NCBI GenBank assembly: GCA_022616595.1
Contig: JAKEEL010000012.1
Location: 1-9,850 of the forward strand
DNA from: Methylococcaceae bacterium
GTDB lineage: Bacteria; Pseudomonadota; Gammaproteobacteria; Methylococcales; UBA1147
Direction of reading: 5' to 3'
DNA length: 9,850 nt
The notes beneath the pieces are model-generated. The model did not search any database, had not been told where the DNA came from, and saw only the letters and a list, made by a program, of their open reading frames with translations. Numbering within the stretch: the first letter of the stretch is position 1; each line of letters begins with the position of its first letter. Both the position numbers and the translations under genes were made by a program. This document shows, in pieces, positions 1 through 7,125 of this stretch.

Positions 1-262
1 CACGAAGCATTTTAACCAGGTGAGATTTACCGGAGCCGTAGAACCCACTTACCCACACCGCAGGCTGTTGGGCCTGATCGATATTCTTGAGGTAAGTTTC
101 AAGAATGTGCGCCAATCCTTTTTTGTATTGACCGTCACAGACGAAGGTCTCCAGTTCCTATCGGAGCACCGCCAATGCCAAGCTGGTTTTTTCGTCGTTG
201 ACGTTGGCCACACCCTCGTTAATCAATTTACGGGTAGCCGGGTCCTTTTGGTAGATGTCACG
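1..262 (-). pseudogene. brxC: brxC 5' part (BREX P-loop ATPase), broken, partial at left edge
   Basis: Read on the minus strand from 262, the frame gives RDIYQKDPATRKLINEGVAN, which I recognise as the extreme N-terminus of a BREX BrxC-type ATPase. It then reaches TAG at 158-160. The same frame resumes at once with ELETFVCDGQY and continues without another stop to base 2, ending in an intact Walker A region WVSGFYGSGKSHLVKMLR (about bases 2-55). In the family, BrxC is the large P-loop protein of BREX anti-phage systems, usually more than 1,000 residues, encoded just after brxB. Here the expected residue at the stop is Tyr (family R-Y-E-L-E), so a single third-base change would explain the amber codon. 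No BrxC start codon is visible, because the frame is joined directly to brxB. The rest of the gene lies outside the window. Family assignment is from recognised motifs; inactivity is inferred. A sequencing error at 158-160 is possible, but would not explain the missing start. Confidence 0.8.
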
Positions 263-661
263 ATTGTTCTCGTAGCTCCCCGGGAAAAACACCAGGAGCC
301 GTCCTTTAACCATGGGCGCGAGTTTGTCGACAACCTCTTTGACTTTCAGAAGACCGAATAGCGAACCGACACCCTTAACTGCGACCACGGAATTTTCGCC
401 AATATTGTTGTGTTCAAGAAAATTTGCAAACTCTTCGATGATAAAGGATCGGTATTTCGGTAGAAGCGTGGCCAATAAATGCGGTTTCTGGAAATAACTC
501 TTGGCGTATCGTTGAGACGAAAGCCAGGTTGCAAAGGTGTCCGTCAGGTCAAAGACCGCCCAGTCGTGTCCTGCCTGACGGGTAACGATTTCAAATTCAT
601 CAATTTTCGCTCTTATCCAGCGTTCCTCGTTTTCGTTGTAGACGCAAAAACGGAGTTTGAC
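263..661 (-). pseudogene. brxB: brxB (DUF1788) remnant, truncated at both ends and fused in frame to brxC
   Basis: Minus-strand translation from 661 gives a continuous BrxB-like protein. Recognisable blocks are CVYNENEERW (about 646-617), IDEFEIVTRQAGHDW, AVFDLTDTFATWLSSQRY, YFQKPHLLATLLPKYRSF, VVAVKGVGSLFGLLKVKEVV and RLLVFFPGSYENN (ending at 263). BrxB is a small conserved BREX protein of about 180-200 residues encoded immediately before brxC; its biochemical role is not settled. About 25 N-terminal residues and any ATG, GTG or TTG upstream of CVYNENEE are missing, and the frame is closed by TAG at 695-697. The first usable start is TTG at 473-475, far inside the domain. At the other end the family normally continues after YENN with a tail resembling NYRLLDARDG; here the next codons are BrxC residues (RDIYQKDP). 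I therefore call a deletion that fused the two genes. The residues kept are close to family consensus, so the damage looks recent. Confidence 0.8.
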
Positions 662-834
662 TAACCAACACGCCTGAGTGGCCGTCAGTTCGACCTAGCG
701 GGCCCTTCTATGCCGATCAATGACTTGTCCAGAACGTTTGATTTTGCCGGCCAATGCCAATTTGCATTGGGCGTTGCCCGCCGCTGACAAATGCAGGACG
801 GATTTACTCAGCGTTTCCCTTGACATGCAGCGGA
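662..834. other. non-coding gap between the brx remnant and prsT
   Basis: This 173-base stretch holds the in-frame stop (TAG on the minus strand at 695-697) that closes the decayed brxB frame, and an inverted repeat at 751-770. I see no credible coding frame and no G+C-rich hairpin followed by a T run for the prsT transcript. It probably contains the boundary between the BREX remnant and the exopolysaccharide locus. I found no target-site duplication, tRNA or integrase fragment marking an insertion point. Confidence 0.5.
751..770. repeat. perfect 7-bp inverted repeat, possible transcript-end hairpin
   Basis: The arms CCAATGC and GCATTGG are perfect complements around a 6-base loop (CAATTT). 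A second small dyad, GGGC-GTT-GCCC at 769-779, overlaps its right side. The hairpin lies about 65 bases past the prsT stop, where an operon end would be expected. Read on the minus strand it is not followed by a T tract, so it is not a standard intrinsic terminator. It could protect an mRNA 3' end or be chance. Confidence 0.35.
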
Positions 835-3591
835 TCAGATCGATTTCAACAATTCTTCGGCCTCCGCCCGCTCCGGAAAAGCCCGATCTCCGGCCAAAAG
901 TTTCGTGAGTTGTTCTCGGGCTTCCGCATTTCGTCCGGCCTTGGCCAGGGCCTGCGCATAGTGGAGTTGGATCGCATCGATCCCGGGAGCCTGCTCAGCC
1001 GCCTTCTGTAATAAAGGAAGACTTCGTTCGATCTGACCGTTCAGCATCAGAATCCAGCCAACGGTATCGATCACTTCCGCGTCCTTGGGATCGAGCCCGA
1101 TGGTGCGCTCCGCGAGTTCCACAGCTCTCGGGTCCGCCTTCTGTTGGTAAAGCCAGGCGAGATTGTTCAATACCAGAAGATTGTCGGGTTGCTTCTCGAT
1201 CAACTGCTCATAAACCCGGATTGCCTGGTTCTGTTCGCCGTCTTCGATATAAGCCATACCGAGCATAATCCGGGAGCCCGCGTCATCCGGATTTTTGTCC
1301 AGCCATTCGAGCATCGACCCATATGCGCCCGATCGATCTCCCGTGGCGCGGGCCGCCTGAAAGATCTGCTGGGCCAGAGCGCTTTGCGCTTCGATTGCAA
1401 AACCCTTTCGGTAGGCTGTCAATGCGTTAGCCTGATCATCCCGGGCACGCATCACGTCCCCTTCGAGCTGGAAACCAATTGCGCGTTTGGGATACTTCGT
1501 TTGCAGCTCGCGGGAAATTTTAATCGCCTCGTCATATTGTTTTGCGTTCGATGCGAGCTGCACCAAGGAAACCGCGGCGGGAAAATAGTCGGAATTCGAA
1601 TTCAACACCTGTTCCCATTCCTGTTTCGCTTTTTCATTCGATCCCGCTTTTAGTAAGGATTGACCCAGCAGGTAACGCAGTTCCGGATTTTCCGGATGTT
1701 TATCGACAAGACCTTGGAAGGTTGCAACGGCGGATTCGTACTCACCTGCGAGAAACTGCATCATTCCGAATTTGGCCATTACCTGTAAATCATCCGGATG
1801 GTTCGATTTTAGCTCATCGATGAGCTTTTTCGCGCCCGTCAGATCGCGTTGCGACACCAGATAATCCGCGAGGACCAGTCGATGCTGAATGTCATCGGGA
1901 TTTTCCTTGAGGGCGAGGTCCATCCATCGCCTCATCTCCTGGTTGTTCTTTTGCATTCTGGCCAGTTCAACCAGGCCCAGCAATGCATTGATATTCCCGG
2001 AATGCTGCTTCAGGATCTGTTGATACCAGTTCGCTGCCGCGTCGTAATTTTTCTTGGCGATTTCGAGCTTGGCCAGGTTCGCCGCCGCCGCGATGAAACC
2101 CGGTTGGATGTCCAATGCCGAGGTCCAATATTTCCGGGCGGAATCCTCGTCGCCTTTGCCGTAATATGCCGCTCCCAACAGATTGGCCGAGACCGGATTT
2201 TCAGGTTGTTTGGCGAGAAGCTTGAGTCCATGTTCGATCGCCGCATCGAATTTCTTCTGCCGGATCAGCGTGAGTACCAGCATCACATCCGCCTGGCTCA
2301 GATCCTTGCCGAGATCGACTGCCGTCTGCAGTTCGCCGACCGCCTGATCGAAACTTCCGGTCCCGAGATAACTCAAGGCCAGTTGCGTGCGGATCGCCGC
2401 GGCGTCCGGAGCGATCTCCGCCGCTTTCGAGAGCAGTTCCGTTGCCTTGTCGTAATTGCCCTGCTCGATATAGGCGCTGCCGAGTAATGCAAGCAATTGC
2501 GGATCATCGGGCGCCTCAGCCCGGGCCGGCTCGAGGATTTCGATCGCTTCGCGGAACTGGCGTAATCTTAGCGAGGTCGCCGCGAGCAATTTGATCGCGG
2601 GCAAATAACCCGGCACGCCGTTTACATAACGGGAAAGCTGGGCGTAGGCGCTTTCGAGCTGATTGTTGTAGTAGGCGATCGTGCCCAGCAACAGGAGGCT
2701 CGGCCAATGATCCGGAATCACGCTGACCACCTTGTTCAACGAACTTTCCGCATCGGCGTATGCTTTTTGCTCGAAGTCGATCGCGCCCTGCAGATAAAGG
2801 GCCATCGGCACATCACCCGCGGTTTTTCTGACCTGATCGAGGTCTTTTTCGGCGGCGTCGAAATCACGAACACCGATATAAGCCGCGGCCCTTGCGAGCT
2901 TCGCGGGTAAAAAATCAGGATTCACTGCGAGTGCTTTATCAAAATTGCCAATTGCGGCTTTGTGGTCTCCCTCGGCCCTGTTCACTTCGCCGAGAATCAA
3001 CCAGGCATCCGCGAGATCGTTCCGTATATCGAGGGCCTGCCGGGCGAATTTTCCGGCCTGAGCAAAATCTTGTTTCGCGCCAGCAATACGCGCGGCCGCA
3101 AGCAAAACCTCGACCGATTCATCATCGATCTCAAAGGCCTTCGCAATATTTTTTTCCGCCGCCCCGATATTCTTGACGGCCAATTCAGCCATGGCCAGAT
3201 TGGCATAAATATCCGCCTGTACGGTCGGCGACACCCCGGAGTCCGGGTGAATTTCTTCCAGCAATTCGCGCGGTTTTCCCGCGAGCAGATAAGCGCGCGC
3301 CAAAGGTACGATCCAAAGTTCCCTGGAGGCACCCAGTTCTTTTACGCGCTGGAACTCTTTGATCGCCGATTCTCCGTCACCGAGCTGGACATAGGCGGTG
3401 CCGAGCAGGACGCGGGCCTCGGAATTCTGCGGCGCTTCCTGCAAGAGGTTTTTCAGTTGAATGACCGCGGCCTTGTATTCCCCGGACGCCATGTAATTCC
3501 GGGCGTCGCGCAAATATTCCGAGGCCGCCTCCTGAGCGTTGCATGGAACAAAAAAAACCAATCCGATCAGTATCCCCAGAATTTTATGCAT
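835..3591 (-). CDS. prsT: PrsT: XrtA/PEP-CTERM system TPR-repeat envelope protein
   Basis: This 918-residue protein consists almost entirely of degenerate 34-residue tetratricopeptide repeats, from about residue 24 (SEYLRDARNYMASGEYKAAV) to the C-terminus (AEELLKSI). Repeats of the LG-A-Y-G-A pattern, such as LLGTAYVQLGDGESAIKEF, recur throughout. Length and the N-terminal repeat match the family named PEP-CTERM system TPR-repeat lipoprotein PrsT. It is thought to act as an envelope scaffold in exopolysaccharide/PEP-CTERM export; its exact partner is not known. Residues 1-19 form a short signal peptide (MHKILGILIGLVFFVPCNA). The Cys17 expected for lipidation follows Pro16, which fits a lipobox poorly, whereas CNA|Q after residue 19 fits signal peptidase I. 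This copy may therefore be soluble in the periplasm. The ATG start is supported by AAGGAG at 3600-3605. It is the last gene of the run, 39 bases after prsR. The repeats make generic TPR matches likely, so the PrsT name rests also on the prsK-prsR context. Confidence 0.88.
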   Translation of the reverse strand: MHKILGILIGLVFFVPCNAQEAASEYLRDARNYMASGEYKAAVIQLKNLLQEAPQNSEARVLLGTAYVQLGDGESAIKEFQRVKELGASRELWIVPLARAYLLAGKPRELLEEIHPDSGVSPTVQADIYANLAMAELAVKNIGAAEKNIAKAFEIDDESVEVLLAAARIAGAKQDFAQAGKFARQALDIRNDLADAWLILGEVNRAEGDHKAAIGNFDKALAVNPDFLPAKLARAAAYIGVRDFDAAEKDLDQVRKTAGDVPMALYLQGAIDFEQKAYADAESSLNKVVSVIPDHWPSLLLLGTIAYYNNQLESAYAQLSRYVNGVPGYLPAIKLLAATSLRLRQFREAIEILEPARAEAPDDPQLLALLGSAYIEQGNYDKATELLSKAAEIAPDAAAIRTQLALSYLGTGSFDQAVGELQTAVDLGKDLSQADVMLVLTLIRQKKFDAAIEHGLKLLAKQPENPVSANLLGAAYYGKGDEDSARKYWTSALDIQPGFIAAAANLAKLEIAKKNYDAAANWYQQILKQHSGNINALLGLVELARMQKNNQEMRRWMDLALKENPDDIQHRLVLADYLVSQRDLTGAKKLIDELKSNHPDDLQVMAKFGMMQFLAGEYESAVATFQGLVDKHPENPELRYLLGQSLLKAGSNEKAKQEWEQVLNSNSDYFPAAVSLVQLASNAKQYDEAIKISRELQTKYPKRAIGFQLEGDVMRARDDQANALTAYRKGFAIEAQSALAQQIFQAARATGDRSGAYGSMLEWLDKNPDDAGSRIMLGMAYIEDGEQNQAIRVYEQLIEKQPDNLLVLNNLAWLYQQKADPRAVELAERTIGLDPKDAEVIDTVGWILMLNGQIERSLPLLQKAAEQAPGIDAIQLHYAQALAKAGRNAEAREQLTKLLAGDRAFPERAEAEELLKSI

Positions 3592-3599
3592 ATTGGATG

Positions 3600-3605
3600 C
3601 TCCTT
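3600..3605 (-). promoter_or_regulatory. ribosome binding site of prsT
   Basis: AAGGAG on the minus strand lies 8 bases before the ATG at 3589-3591. It is a near-perfect Shine-Dalgarno sequence and fixes the prsT start ahead of the signal peptide. Confidence 0.75.
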
Positions 3606-3630
3606 TTTCGGTTTGGACCCCGTGACGGTC

Positions 3631-4980
3631 CTATATTTTCAGTCTGTATTTGGTTAACAGCGAATAAAGCGTCGGCCGGGTGATTTCCAGCAGTTCCGCC
3701 GCTTTCGAAACGTTTCCGTTGCATTCGCTCAATGCCTGACAAATGGCTTGCCTTTCCGCCGAGTCCCGGATCTCCCGGAGGCTCGTGATTTTCTCGCTCG
3801 GCTTGCCTCCGGGCAACATCAGATCTTCCGCGTCGATGAGCGGGCCGTTGGACATGATTACCGCCCGTTTAACCCTGCTCTCGAGTTCGCGCACATTTCC
3901 GGGCCAGGAATAGCATTCCATGGCCGCGATCGCGGTTTCCGAGAATCCGGTCAGCTTGGACTTCATCTGCTCGACGTATCGGGCCAGGAAGGCTTTCGCG
4001 AGCACCTGAATATCGCCGCTGCGCTCCCGAACCGCGGGTATGCTGACCACCATTGCATTGATCCTGTAGTACAAGTCCTCTCTGAACCTGCCCTGTTCAA
4101 TTAATTTCTGGATATCCTGATGAGTCGCACAGACCACTCGGACATCGACCGAAATCTCCTTGCGTCCTCCGATTCTTTCGATCACTCTCTCTTGCAAGAA
4201 TCGCAACAGTTTGGGCTGCAGCGCGAGCGGGATGTCGCCGATTTCGTCGAGGAAAAAGGTACCCCCTTCGGCGAGTTCAAATTTCCCCTTGACTTGTTTG
4301 TCCGCCCCGGTAAAGGCTCCCTTTTCGTGACCGAACAGTTCGCTCTCCAGAAGGTTCTCCGGTATCGCCGCGCAATTCACCGCCACGAAGGGACCGTTGG
4401 CCCGCGGACTCAGCGCATGCAGTGCATGCGCCAGAACCTCCTTGCCGGTGCCGCTTTCACCGAGGATCAACGTCGTCACATCGGTCGGGGCCAAGCGTTC
4501 GATGGTGCGGCAAACTTCGTGCATTTCGGTGCTGGCCGCGATGATACCGCGCAAGGGATAAGCAAAATGCTGGCGCGCCAGACTGCGGTTCTCCTCTTCC
4601 AGTTCAAAGACCCTGAATGCGCGCTTGACCACCAGCGACAGGATCTCCGGTTCGATCGGTTTCTGGTAAAAATCATAGGCGCCGAGACCGATCGATTTCA
4701 CCGCGTTGTGCGTGTCGTTGTTGCCGGTGATGACGATCACCTTGGAAAAAGGCGTCTCGGCCAATATCTCCTGCAAGGTCCTGAATCCCTCGGAAACACC
4801 GCCGGGATCCGGCGGCAATCCCAGGTCCAGGGTCACCACCGCGGGTACGGATTTGCGAATCGCCGCGATCGCGGATTCACGGTCGTCGGCGACTTGGACC
4901 TTGTACTGATCGAAATTCCAGCGTAACTGGCTTTGAAGGCCCGGGTCGTCTTCGACGATCAATAGCGTCTGACCGGTCAA
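3631..4980 (-). CDS. prsR: PrsR: sigma-54-dependent response regulator of the PEP-CTERM system
   Basis: This 449-residue NtrC/AtoC-type transcription activator is the predicted partner of PrsK. Residues 1-125 are a receiver domain with acidic pair D11/D12, phosphoacceptor D52 (VVTLDLGLPP), T85 and K107. Residues about 145-385 are the AAA+ sigma-54 interaction domain: Walker A GESGTGKE (174-181), the sigma-54 contact loop GAFTGA (221-226), Walker B FFLDEIGD (242-249) and SWPGNVREL (358-366). Residues about 405-447 form a Fis-type helix-turn-helix (NVSKAAELLEITRPTLYSLL). Every motif needed for sigma-54 activation is present, so the protein should be active. The family is known as the PEP-CTERM-box response regulator, and PrsK, PrsR and RpoN control PEP-CTERM and floc genes in Zoogloea-type bacteria. 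The start is TTG at 4978-4980, overlapping the prsK stop as TTGA. AAGGAG at 4988-4993, seven bases upstream, supports it and suggests translational coupling to prsK. Confidence 0.92.
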   Translation of the reverse strand: MTGQTLLIVEDDPGLQSQLRWNFDQYKVQVADDRESAIAAIRKSVPAVVTLDLGLPPDPGGVSEGFRTLQEILAETPFSKVIVITGNNDTHNAVKSIGLGAYDFYQKPIEPEILSLVVKRAFRVFELEEENRSLARQHFAYPLRGIIAASTEMHEVCRTIERLAPTDVTTLILGESGTGKEVLAHALHALSPRANGPFVAVNCAAIPENLLESELFGHEKGAFTGADKQVKGKFELAEGGTFFLDEIGDIPLALQPKLLRFLQERVIERIGGRKEISVDVRVVCATHQDIQKLIEQGRFREDLYYRINAMVVSIPAVRERSGDIQVLAKAFLARYVEQMKSKLTGFSETAIAAMECYSWPGNVRELESRVKRAVIMSNGPLIDAEDLMLPGGKPSEKITSLREIRDSAERQAICQALSECNGNVSKAAELLEITRPTLYSLLTKYRLKI

Positions 4981-7079
4981 ATAGATTCTCCTTCGGCAAA
5001 GGAAATGTTCGGGTTTTCGGAGAACAGAACGGGAATCTGATACTGAAACACGCTCCCGGCGCCGACTTTGCTGATTACATTCAATTCGCCGCCAAGCGAT
5101 CGAATGTATTCCCGGCTTTCGTAGGCACCGATACCCATCCCGGTCAGCCCCTTGGTTGTATCAAACGGTTTGAACAAACGGGACCGGATAAACGGCTCAT
5201 CCATTCCGTGCCCGCTGTCCTTGACTTCAACTATAGCAGTATTCTGACCGCTTTGAAGCGTCACTCGAACGGTGCCGGATTTTCCGGCCGCCTCCTGCGC
5301 GTTCTGAATGATATGTTCGAAAGCCGAATAGAGACGATCCTCATCGGCGCGCACGATCGGATTCGCATCATCCAACAGATCGATCGCCGGTTTGGGTTTT
5401 TGACGGGCCCGCGACCGTATAACGCTGAGTAAAACATCTTTGACGCTCAATTCCCTGGACGAACCCGCAGGGCCCGCGTTCTTGAGCTGAGACATCAAGC
5501 GATTCATCTTGTCCACCGAATGTTCGATCGTTTTGATCGCATCCGCCATGAACTCCGGGTTATCCTTGTGCCTTTCCGCGTTCCGGACCACCAGGGTCAA
5601 TTGGGCGATCACGTTTTTCAGGTCATGGATCACGAAGGCTGAAAGGCGGTTGAAGCCCTCGAACTGACGCGCTTCAAATAGCGCCGAGACCGCGTCTTCG
5701 AGCGCGAGATAGCTGGCTGCCTGAATTCCGGCTGTCTTTAGAATGTCGATGACCTCCCAGTTCCAGTCGATCGTGGTTCTCGGAGTGGTCAACAAGACCA
5801 GCCCGTACAATTCATTGCCCTGAAACAGCGGAACCAAGACCCACGCGTTCGGGTACGGGTCCAACCAAGCCGGGCGTTCCAGTCCCGGATACAGCTCCGG
5901 TACTCGATCCAATTCATTCAGGTTGATCACCGATCGATGTTTGGCGATGAATCGGGCCAGAGGATCCCCGGCGTCGATTTTGCCAAGGTCTATTTCGGGA
6001 TCCCCGAAATCCGCACGCTTTAACAATTGATCCTGATTTTCCCTGATCCAGAGTACGCCGCTCGGGCTTTCTACGAGGCTTGACAGGGCCAGGATTACTC
6101 TTTGCCGCAGTGGCAGTCCGGAATCGGTTTCCGAAAGCCTGGCAATAATTCCGAGCCATTCCTGACGATAATCATAAGCATAACTGAAAAAGTGCTTGCT
6201 CAGGAAAACTCTGAACCAAGAGCGGATCTGGCCGGAAAACAGCAGCAGGGCCAGCACCATGAATGCGCCGACCAGAAACACGATCTGTGCCACCGCGCCC
6301 CAGGAACCGCCGTAGGTCCTGATGTAATACCCGGCGAAGGACATCAAAAGCAGGTAAAGTCCCGCGCCCAGCAGAGTCGCCGTGTGGAATATCATTCCGC
6401 GGGAAATGAACAGATCGACTGACCAATCGGGGCTGCGTGCCGCGGAAATCGTAATCAGCGGAACGCAGAGGACTAGAACCGCCCCGCGCGCCATCCACAG
6501 ATCCGGGTTGATGCGACGAAACAACAAAGCATCGGAGTAAAGATAAAAATCGTATGCAAACAGACCGCCGATCGCGAAACACATGAATTTGATCGCCCAT
6601 CGCTGATCCGGGCGGGAATTCCGATAGAGTTGCTCGATCAAAACCATTCCGGTCAAGGCCAGTATCACGTAACCGATATTCTTGAGACTCGGGTCGATGA
6701 AATCGGGAAGGATGGTTGCGATCCGGGCCCAGCCCCACTCGATGACCAACAGGGATGCAATGAGTCCGTAACCAAGGACTGTAAGCTTCTTGAACAGCCC
6801 GAAATGACCGTGCTCCGGGTGCACCGCGAGCCCCAGCAATCTTTGAATGAACGCCAGCCAGACTCCGATGCGCGCGATTTCAACCGTGAAGACCAAATAG
6901 GACGGGAGCGAGAGTGTGTAGGATTGAAAGGCCAAAACCGCGGCCCACAGGGTCGACACGAGCGAAGCGCTAAACAACAAAGCACCGAGTTCGCGGCCCC
7001 GCCAACTCACGAAGATCAGCACCGACAACAATAAAAAGGCCAGTGCTCCCAGCGAATAGCTCAGAAAACCAATATTCAT
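4977..7079 (-). CDS. prsK: PrsK: membrane sensor histidine kinase of the XrtA/PEP-CTERM system
   Basis: This 700-residue kinase has an N-terminal half of about eight hydrophobic segments (roughly residues 5-25, 33-52, 60-85, 100-114, 135-150, 163-181, 197-213, 228-285), with no large periplasmic domain. A cytoplasmic GAF-like region follows (about 305-460, with NAWVLVPLFQGNELYGLVLL at 411-430). The kinase core has its H-box FVIHDLKNVIAQL with phosphoacceptor H485, N-box HIIQNAQEA with N593, G1 box DSGHGM (621-626) and G2 region GMGIGAYESREYI (647-659). The arrangement and the HDLKN motif match the PrsK family, which phosphorylates PrsR. It should sit in the inner membrane; its signal is unknown. 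The N-terminus MNIGFLSYSLGALAFLLLS is typical of the family, which supports the ATG at 7077-7079, although no clear Shine-Dalgarno precedes it. It lies 46 bases after the sugar transferase and overlaps prsR by 4 bases. Confidence 0.92.
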   Translation of the reverse strand: MNIGFLSYSLGALAFLLLSVLIFVSWRGRELGALLFSASLVSTLWAAVLAFQSYTLSLPSYLVFTVEIARIGVWLAFIQRLLGLAVHPEHGHFGLFKKLTVLGYGLIASLLVIEWGWARIATILPDFIDPSLKNIGYVILALTGMVLIEQLYRNSRPDQRWAIKFMCFAIGGLFAYDFYLYSDALLFRRINPDLWMARGAVLVLCVPLITISAARSPDWSVDLFISRGMIFHTATLLGAGLYLLLMSFAGYYIRTYGGSWGAVAQIVFLVGAFMVLALLLFSGQIRSWFRVFLSKHFFSYAYDYRQEWLGIIARLSETDSGLPLRQRVILALSSLVESPSGVLWIRENQDQLLKRADFGDPEIDLGKIDAGDPLARFIAKHRSVINLNELDRVPELYPGLERPAWLDPYPNAWVLVPLFQGNELYGLVLLTTPRTTIDWNWEVIDILKTAGIQAASYLALEDAVSALFEARQFEGFNRLSAFVIHDLKNVIAQLTLVVRNAERHKDNPEFMADAIKTIEHSVDKMNRLMSQLKNAGPAGSSRELSVKDVLLSVIRSRARQKPKPAIDLLDDANPIVRADEDRLYSAFEHIIQNAQEAAGKSGTVRVTLQSGQNTAIVEVKDSGHGMDEPFIRSRLFKPFDTTKGLTGMGIGAYESREYIRSLGGELNVISKVGAGSVFQYQIPVLFSENPNISFAEGESI
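4988..4993 (-). promoter_or_regulatory. ribosome binding site deciding the TTG start of prsR
   Basis: AAGGAG on the minus strand, inside the last codons of prsK, lies 7 bases before the TTG at 4978-4980. No ATG or GTG in the right frame competes nearby, and the receiver domain begins directly after this codon, so the rare TTG start is well supported. Confidence 0.75.
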
Positions 7080-7125
7080 GTTAAATAACAGCGGATCGTA
7101 CCTCTGGTCTCGTCGCTCGGGAACC

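Noticed and set aside
171..181. 11-base direct repeat GCCAATGCCAA, also at 750-760
   Set aside because: Exact 11-mers are expected several times by chance in about 10 kb, and the two sites share no flanking similarity.
158..475. A free-standing 105-residue gene starting at TTG 473-475
   Set aside because: The frame continues upstream with clear BrxB residues (YFQKPHL before the TTG) and downstream past the amber codon with BrxC residues, so it is an internal piece of a broken fusion and not a small gene.
541..581. 8-bp inverted repeat CCGTCAGG / CCTGACGG
   Set aside because: Both arms lie inside conserved brxB coding sequence with a 25-base spacer, so this is most likely chance.
835..3591. 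The repeated TPR coding sequence as a DNA tandem repeat or CRISPR
   Set aside because: The repeats are degenerate at protein level only; no conserved DNA unit with regular spacing is visible.
2962..3657. Open plus-strand frame of 231 codons opposite prsT
   Set aside because: It is antisense to the TPR repeats and signal peptide of prsT, with no domain or ribosome site to support it.
4120..4926. Open plus-strand frame of 268 codons opposite prsR
   Set aside because: It lies inside the well-supported prsR gene, has no recognisable motif, and reads as composition-driven antisense sequence.
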